IMG/VR virus record: IMGVR_UViG_3300020810_001175
Location: 20,280-84,279 of that record
Length of the DNA: 64,000 bases
Reading direction: 5' to 3' (one strand)
DNA from: a virus
A program made the position numbers and the translations under genes. Shown in pieces: positions 59,689 through 64,000 of the stretch. Each line of letters begins with the position of its first letter. The first letter of the stretch is position 1. The notes under the pieces are model-generated. The model was not told the origin of the DNA and made no database searches. It worked only from the letters and a program-made list of their open reading frames with translations.

Positions 59689-60869
59689 TGGCAACTGTAA
59701 AATATAGAGGATTGAGTGGTACCAGAGTGGAATTGACTGTGAACACCACAGACACTCTAACCACAATAACCAATGCGGCAATTGCCGATGAAGGTTTGAA
59801 TGCCAACTACTATGCTGACTTCTTTTTGTTGAGAGACAACTCAGTATTGTTATCAAACAGCGGCGCACAAACTTATGCTCAATTGAATTTGACTGCTGAT
59901 GATGAATTGGTGGCTGTGTTGGATGACGATCCTGCCACGTACACCAAACAGGAACGTCAGGTTAGAAAATTAGAAATTGCCAGCATACAGCGTGAAGATG
60001 ATGGTTATGCCAATCATGTTTATGATTTGACCTCACTGCCAGATACCTACAACGGCAATGTACCAGGAGCAGATGACAATCCCAACACAGGCGGATTGTT
60101 GCCAAAACGTCCTTGGATAGAAGTGGGTGCTATTGCGGCGCCGACATCAATTGCAGAAGCAGTTGATGGTGGCTCACTGCCGGACCTACAGGTTTGGTAT
60201 GATGGCAGTGATCCTACAACTATTCAAAATGCTGGAGTTGATGAAGAAGATATAGAACAATGGAATGACAAATCTAATTTTGCTCACAACGCTAATCCTG
60301 TTGGAGGAGCATCTGCGAAACCGTTGTATGAAGCCAGCGATTTAAAAAATAACAATGAGTATGTTAAGTTCGACGGCAACGACATTCTCAGTGTTAATCC
60401 TTTTACACAACTCGACGAAGCAACTGGATGGAGTATGTTTATTGTTGCCAATGCTACAGACATCAGTGCCAACGGTGGATTGTGTGCTACAAACACAGGC
60501 GACTTGAAGATAAGAATTGACGCAGATGGTAGCACCAGTTTTAGAAGCACAAGCAACAACTATGCCTACTTTGGAACAGGCACTATTACAGATAACACTT
60601 GGCATATATGGAGTTTGATATATGATGGCACCGCATCAGGAAACGCAAGGCTGATTGGTAGGTTGGACAAGACCAGTGCTACACTTTACACAGGCACCCA
60701 ACCAGCACAATTAAGCACAGGAAGTGATATAATGTATCTTGGTAGCACCAACGAAGCAGGCTACGACCTAACAGGCTATATAGGTGAAGTTATTATGTTT
60801 AACAGAACACTTACAGCAACAGAATACGGCAACGTAGAAAACTATCTAAGCAACAAGTGGGGCTTGTAA
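59688..60869 (+). CDS. LamG/concanavalin-like virion adhesin
   Basis: A 393-residue protein. From about residue 165 it is a LamG-type jelly roll: LQVWYDGSDPTTIQN, YVKFDGNDILSVN, WSMFIVANATD, TWHIWSLIYDGTASGN and YIGEVIMFNRTLTATEYGNV with NYLSNKWGL at the end. The N-terminal ~160 residues are a separate beta domain. Such domains bind glycans, so it may be a tail fibre or capsid decoration that touches the host surface. Confidence 0.8.
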   Translation: MATVKYRGLSGTRVELTVNTTDTLTTITNAAIADEGLNANYYADFFLLRDNSVLLSNSGAQTYAQLNLTADDELVAVLDDDPATYTKQERQVRKLEIASIQREDDGYANHVYDLTSLPDTYNGNVPGADDNPNTGGLLPKRPWIEVGAIAAPTSIAEAVDGGSLPDLQVWYDGSDPTTIQNAGVDEEDIEQWNDKSNFAHNANPVGGASAKPLYEASDLKNNNEYVKFDGNDILSVNPFTQLDEATGWSMFIVANATDISANGGLCATNTGDLKIRIDADGSTSFRSTSNNYAYFGTGTITDNTWHIWSLIYDGTASGNARLIGRLDKTSATLYTGTQPAQLSTGSDIMYLGSTNEAGYDLTGYIGEVIMFNRTLTATEYGNVENYLSNKWGL

Positions 60870-60872
60870 TAA

Positions 60873-61631
60873 ATGGCTAACCGTAAGCACTACAATCTAA
60901 AACAAATGGTAGTCGCAGGCTACTCAGATGATCACACATTTAATCACAAGTTTGGTGCTGTTCCAAGTTTAAGCATCAACACCATGGGTACAATCTGGGA
61001 CATACCTGACACACTTTATCCTTGGACAGCATTGGACACTCCAGCGATAGTAAATGTGGAACGCAACGATGCTGATGACACAGGATTGATTGTTACCATA
61101 CAAGGATTGGACAGTGATTGGAACTTTCAAGAAGAACAAATCACAATCACAGGCGCGGATCAAGTGGGCACCAAACTGTGGCGTAGAGTCAACAGAGCAT
61201 TTGTTACTTCAGGCACAGCCGTAGTGAATGTGGGCGACATTGACATTGAAGCAGGAGCCGCCGGTGGAACCACAGTTGCTCGTATCACAGCCGACCTTGG
61301 ACAGACACTGATGGCTGTTTATACCATACCAGCAGGATACATTGGATACTTGTATCAAGGAACCATGACCGTACAGGCTAACGCAGATGCTACAGGCTTT
61401 ATGTTTATTCGCAGAAACACAGTAGGCACAACTTTCCGTGTTGGACATACTTTTGAAGTTGGTGGCGGATCACAATATGATTACGAGTTTGCCTTTCCAC
61501 CACCAATACCAGAGAAAAGCGATATTGATGTGAGAGCCGCAGTTAGAAGTAACAATGCTAGGGTCACAGCCGCTTTTGATATCTTGCTTGTTGAGAACGA
61601 TCCCGAAGCACCTATTACTGACCTACTATAA
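60873..61631 (+). CDS. Virion structural protein
   Basis: A 252-residue beta protein: NINTMGTIWDIPDTLYPW-like segment (SINTMGTIWDIPDTLYPWTA), TGLIVTIQGLDSDWNFQEEQ and TVQANADATGFMFIRRNTVG. It resembles structural proteins of marine podo- and myophages. Late region with LamG neighbour; probably a capsid or tail surface protein. Confidence 0.72.
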   Translation: MANRKHYNLKQMVVAGYSDDHTFNHKFGAVPSLSINTMGTIWDIPDTLYPWTALDTPAIVNVERNDADDTGLIVTIQGLDSDWNFQEEQITITGADQVGTKLWRRVNRAFVTSGTAVVNVGDIDIEAGAAGGTTVARITADLGQTLMAVYTIPAGYIGYLYQGTMTVQANADATGFMFIRRNTVGTTFRVGHTFEVGGGSQYDYEFAFPPPIPEKSDIDVRAAVRSNNARVTAAFDILLVENDPEAPITDLL

Positions 61632-61652
61632 AAGATTAACCCCTGCCTAATC

Positions 61653-62396
61653 ATGTTGACTCCGATTGAGATAAAATTTTCAGCACAGAGCATCCTCAAC
61701 ACCCTGAAACACTGTCAATTGGAACAGGATCAGTTTGATGACATGAACAAACTGGACATCATGGAACCCACAGGCAATTTCTTCTATGATCCTTGGCAGT
61801 TGAAAGAATCTTTTCGCACACCAGAGTTGATTGCACTGTTTGATCAGTTGCCACCAGTGGGGCAGACCAAGATAGTGAGCATACCACCCGGCACAGCCTA
61901 TCAGGCTCATGCTGACATTGAAGACAGATATCACATCACTCTGCAAGGCAAACACAGTTACCTTATAGACCTAGAACACAATGAGATGCATTCAACAGAT
62001 GTGAATGATCAGTGCTATCTCATGGACACCACCTGTGTACACACAGCGGCAAACTTTGGAGATTGTGACAGAATACAGTTGGTGATCAGACTGCTGTTGA
62101 ATCGCAACAGATTGAACACACCTGTGAGAATCAGCATTCAACCCAAACTGTTGGACCAACCTCACAATCAAAGACTGTGGATGGATCAACACATCCTCAC
62201 ATGGTTGAACCTGGCCAACAAACGTGGCATCATGGCTCATTACAATCCCATGGGAGAAGACACACATTGGTGTTTTGATCTGGAGCAGGAGTGCGTGACA
62301 GAATTTGAACAGAGGGTGCGTGAATTGCCTTTTGAATGTGTAGTGGCTTGCGACAGTGTTGCACAACTGCCGCAAACCTCAACTCGAGTTGCCTAA
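61653..62396 (+). CDS. Aspartyl/asparaginyl hydroxylase-like protein
   Basis: A 247-residue protein. AHADIEDRYHITLQGKHSYL (His86, Asp88), VHTAANFGDCDRIQLVIRL (His130 and Arg140) is the 2OG-oxygenase core of the Asp/Asn hydroxylase (cupin-type) family. G+C-rich codons differ from the central replication genes. It acts on a peptide or a small amino acid derivative. Confidence 0.78.
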   Translation: MLTPIEIKFSAQSILNTLKHCQLEQDQFDDMNKLDIMEPTGNFFYDPWQLKESFRTPELIALFDQLPPVGQTKIVSIPPGTAYQAHADIEDRYHITLQGKHSYLIDLEHNEMHSTDVNDQCYLMDTTCVHTAANFGDCDRIQLVIRLLLNRNRLNTPVRISIQPKLLDQPHNQRLWMDQHILTWLNLANKRGIMAHYNPMGEDTHWCFDLEQECVTEFEQRVRELPFECVVACDSVAQLPQTSTRVA

Positions 62397-62403
62397 GGAA
62401 GGC

Positions 62404-62433
62404 ATTGACCGTGTCTGAAGTGGTCAATACTAT
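62404..62433 (+). promoter_or_regulatory. Inverted repeat and possible promoter
   Basis: ATTGACC (62404-62410) and GGTCAAT (62422-62428) form a palindrome with an 11-base loop. TTGACC-17-TACTAT (62405-62433) could also be a weak promoter, so the repeat would overlap its boxes like an operator. Confidence 0.5.
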
Positions 62434-62461
62434 CCTTATTGTAGCAGATATTTTGGCAAAT

Positions 62462-62498
62462 GTCAAGCCTTGACTTTGTGCATCAAATAAGGTATAAC
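62462..62498 (+). promoter_or_regulatory. Sigma70 promoter with a palindromic site over the -35 box
   Basis: TTGACT (62470-62475), 17 bases, TATAAC (62493-62498). The ATG at 62506 is seven bases on. GTCAAG-C-CTTGAC (62462-62474), a perfect palindrome, covers most of the -35 box and is a candidate repressor site. Confidence 0.7.
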
Positions 62499-62505
62499 TA
62501 ATACT

Positions 62506-62682
62506 ATGCAAAAAATATACGAAGAAATAGTGAAAGACTTGTTGGCATACAGAGGAGCCATTCATCCGTTTGTGGCAAAGAACACCAAAAAAGGTGACTC
62601 TTGGCATGAACCATCAATGCAACATCTACAAAAACTGTTGAACAAGTATCACGATTTGGCAAAAAAAGCCACCCAAGACTAG
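62506..62682 (+). CDS. Small unknown protein (58 aa), predicted leaderless
   Basis: MQKIYEEIVKDLLAYRGAIH to KKATQD. Helical, charged, with a His-rich middle (SWHEPSMQHLQKLLNKYHDL). No ribosome site lies between the promoter and the ATG. Function unknown. Confidence 0.72.
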   Translation: MQKIYEEIVKDLLAYRGAIHPFVAKNTKKGDSWHEPSMQHLQKLLNKYHDLAKKATQD

Positions 62683-62825
62683 TACACACACCAAAAAAAA
62701 TTTAATCAAAAAAAATTTAATTGGGTACTTAACACCACCATGGGCCTACTTTTGAGCTGGTCCATTTGGTGTGTTAGGTTGGTTTGGTGTGAACAACACC
62801 TGTGGATAAGTTAAATACACACAGT
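62683..62825. other. Origin-like intergenic region
   Basis: This gap contains two exact 15-bp tandem repeats of CAAAAAAAATTTAAT (62692-62706, 62707-62721), three copies of the 9-mer TTTGGTGTG (direct at 62765-62773 and 62783-62791, inverted at 62687-62695), and TGTGGATAA (62801-62809), an exact complement of the DnaA box TTATCCACA. The set resembles an iteron-type origin, but could also be promoter-related. Confidence 0.5.
62811..62817 (+). promoter_or_regulatory. Weak late motif
   Basis: TTAAATA, eight bases before the ATG at 62826. The intervening CACACAGT resembles the CAGTAT spacers of other late genes. Confidence 0.5.
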
Positions 62826-63449
62826 ATGATGAATCCCAACGATATACCAGGCTGGATCAATCAAAGACATCAGGAAAGACTGATGGAAACACTGATCAAC
62901 CACAAACCTCAACGCATACTGGAGATCGGTTGTGGCTATGGCAGAAGCACAGTGACCATACTGAATCATATGCCTGATACTGCTGTGTTGCACACTGTGG
63001 ACACATATCGACATCTGGATCCACGCAAGTTTGCCAAAAAACATTTCAAAGGCTACAAACGCAGAGGCTGGGCAATGCCACCCGTACTGACCGAAAACAT
63101 TCATTTGATGCAACAGTTGGGACAGAGAGGCTTTTGGGAACACATCACAGCACAGCACCCACGCCGACAGTCAGTCACAGCACACGAAATGACCAGTGTG
63201 CAGTACATTCAGCAGTATCAGGATCGAGCATACGACATGGTGTATTTGGATGGTGATCACTCATATGCGGCTGTGAAAGCAGAGATCACACACTATGAAC
63301 AGACACCCATACTGTGCGGAGATGACTATGGACCAGCACATCCAGGAGTGATACAGGCAGTGGATGAACTGCGACTGAAGTATCCTGATAGAGCATGGCA
63401 ACCATCAGAACAGCACGTCAAGAGTGGTTATTGGGTGGTGCGAATCTAA
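62826..63449 (+). CDS. Class I SAM methyltransferase
   Basis: A 207-residue methyltransferase: ILEIGCGYGRSTVTILNH (motif I), LHTVDTYRHLD (motif II), YDMVYLDGDHSYAAVKAEI (Methyltransf_24-type D-x-DH-Y) and LCGDDYGPAHPGV. Start 62826 was preferred to the upstream GTG (62802), since the late motif lies between them. Higher G+C than the core genes. Converges on the last gene of the window with a 6-base gap. Confidence 0.8.
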   Translation: MMNPNDIPGWINQRHQERLMETLINHKPQRILEIGCGYGRSTVTILNHMPDTAVLHTVDTYRHLDPRKFAKKHFKGYKRRGWAMPPVLTENIHLMQQLGQRGFWEHITAQHPRRQSVTAHEMTSVQYIQQYQDRAYDMVYLDGDHSYAAVKAEITHYEQTPILCGDDYGPAHPGVIQAVDELRLKYPDRAWQPSEQHVKSGYWVVRI

Positions 63450-63455
63450 CTGCAA

Positions 63456-64000
63456 TCAAGCAAAGTACACACGATGTAGATGATCAGCAAAGCGACTGTG
63501 ATGTTGCACTGAAGGGTGCATATCATTTTCTGCTGGCGGTATTGTGGGATCCAGGATCACTTCACAACTGTGATAATCCACTGGCACTGTGTACCAGTCC
63601 TTGGGATTGGGTATGCGATAGGGTGCTTTCAATGAACTGTCCAACTGATTGCGAGCTGATTCCAACTGTGTGTGCAAGGGTTCAGTCTCCACAGATAGAT
63701 GTATCACACGAGCACCTGTGCCACGCAGAAACCCATCAGTGATCTGTTGTAGCACCATGCTGTTGTAGTAACGGTTGTACACACCCATGGGATTTAGATA
63801 GGTGTCTTTGGTGCTCTTTTCTATGTACTGCTGTATGTAAGACTCTGTGCTGTCTGATGTGTTGTCTGAATGACTCAATCCAAAAAACTTGTTGAATCCC
63901 AATATCACTGTTTTCCAACCAAATGAGGGATCAACCACATTGCAGAAAGGCACAGTGGTACGAGCGGGCCATTGCAGTGATAATCTGCTCATGTAGGTCC
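63456..64000 (-). CDS. Probable SGNH-type hydrolase, start outside window
   Basis: The frame stays open past the last base, so the gene continues beyond the window; an internal ATG is at 63992. The visible 180 residues include VILGFNKFFGLSHSDNTSDS, YNRYYNSMVLQQI and the C-terminal NDMHPSVQHHSRFADHLHRV, which looks like the Asp-x-x-His-Pro catalytic end of SGNH/GDSL esterases. The N-terminal GDS block is not visible. Could be a glycan deacetylase or esterase in the virion, but this is inferred from one motif. Confidence 0.5.
   Translation of the reverse strand, partial: TYMSRLSLQWPARTTVPFCNVVDPSFGWKTVILGFNKFFGLSHSDNTSDSTESYIQQYIEKSTKDTYLNPMGVYNRYYNSMVLQQITDGFLRGTGARVIHLSVETEPLHTQLESARNQLDSSLKAPYRIPNPKDWYTVPVDYHSCEVILDPTIPPAENDMHPSVQHHSRFADHLHRVYFA

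Noticed and set aside
1-64000. tRNA genes, CRISPR arrays, insertion sequences, integrase or attachment sites
   Set aside because: I looked in all intergenic gaps and for transposase or integrase motifs and found none; short repeats seen do not form spacers.

Overview
This window is a 64 kb piece of the genome of a large, tailed, T4-like (myovirus-type) marine bacteriophage. The evidence is an almost unbroken set of T4 core genes recognised from their protein sequences: neck (gp13, gp14), tail completion (gp15), sheath (gp18), tube (gp19), head completion (gp4), both terminase subunits (gp16, gp17), single-strand DNA-binding protein (gp32), recombination genes (UvsX, UvsY, UvsW), primase (gp61), replicative helicase (gp41) and dNMP kinase (gp1). 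The DNA is A+T-rich and the accessory genes resemble those of marine cyanophages and SAR11 phages. No photosynthesis gene is present, so the host cannot be fixed from this window. Both window ends cut a gene. No stretch above about 220 bases lacks a gene once small reading frames are counted, and I see no tRNA, rRNA, CRISPR array or insertion sequence.

Layout. (1) 0-6.8 kb: the end of a structural gene, then a leftward late operon gp14-gp15-Nudix-HldE-oxygenase-HldD-cupin that couples neck/tail genes to ADP-heptose synthesis. (2) 6.9-21.8 kb: rightward virion assembly genes (gp13, gp18, gp19, gp4, gp16, gp17 and conserved unknowns), with a dNMP kinase and an HNH-type gene between. (3) 21.8-24.7 kb: gp32-uvsX-uvsY recombination block. 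(4) 24.7-37.1 kb: a 12 kb translationally coupled operon of glycosyltransferases, methyltransferases, a radical SAM enzyme, an epimerase and a cupin. (5) 37.2-49.7 kb: replication block (UvsW, DnaE-like fragment, primase, helicase) with a nitrilase-like enzyme and a short carbamoyltransferase. (6) 49.8-53.7 kb: a leftward operon with class III aminotransferase, 2OG oxygenase and amidinotransferase. (7) 53.9-57.7 kb: small genes, a porphobilinogen deaminase (HemC) and a glutamine-riboswitch-like RNA before a 64-residue protein. (8) 58-64 kb: late virion or adhesin proteins, a LamG-like protein, a hydroxylase, a methyltransferase, a possible origin-like intergenic region and a partial SGNH-like gene.

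Expression logic. Two promoter classes can be read directly. Sigma70-type promoters (TTGAC-N17-TATAAT-like) precede gp32, UvsW's operon, the primase, the helicase and several small genes. T4-type late motifs (ATAAATA) precede virion genes and several accessory operons. In both classes the start codon often lies at the predicted transcription start, which predicts widespread leaderless or nearly leaderless mRNAs. This and the amidinotransferase/aminotransferase operon are the most unusual features, followed by the riboswitch, HemC and the late-expressed heptose pathway.
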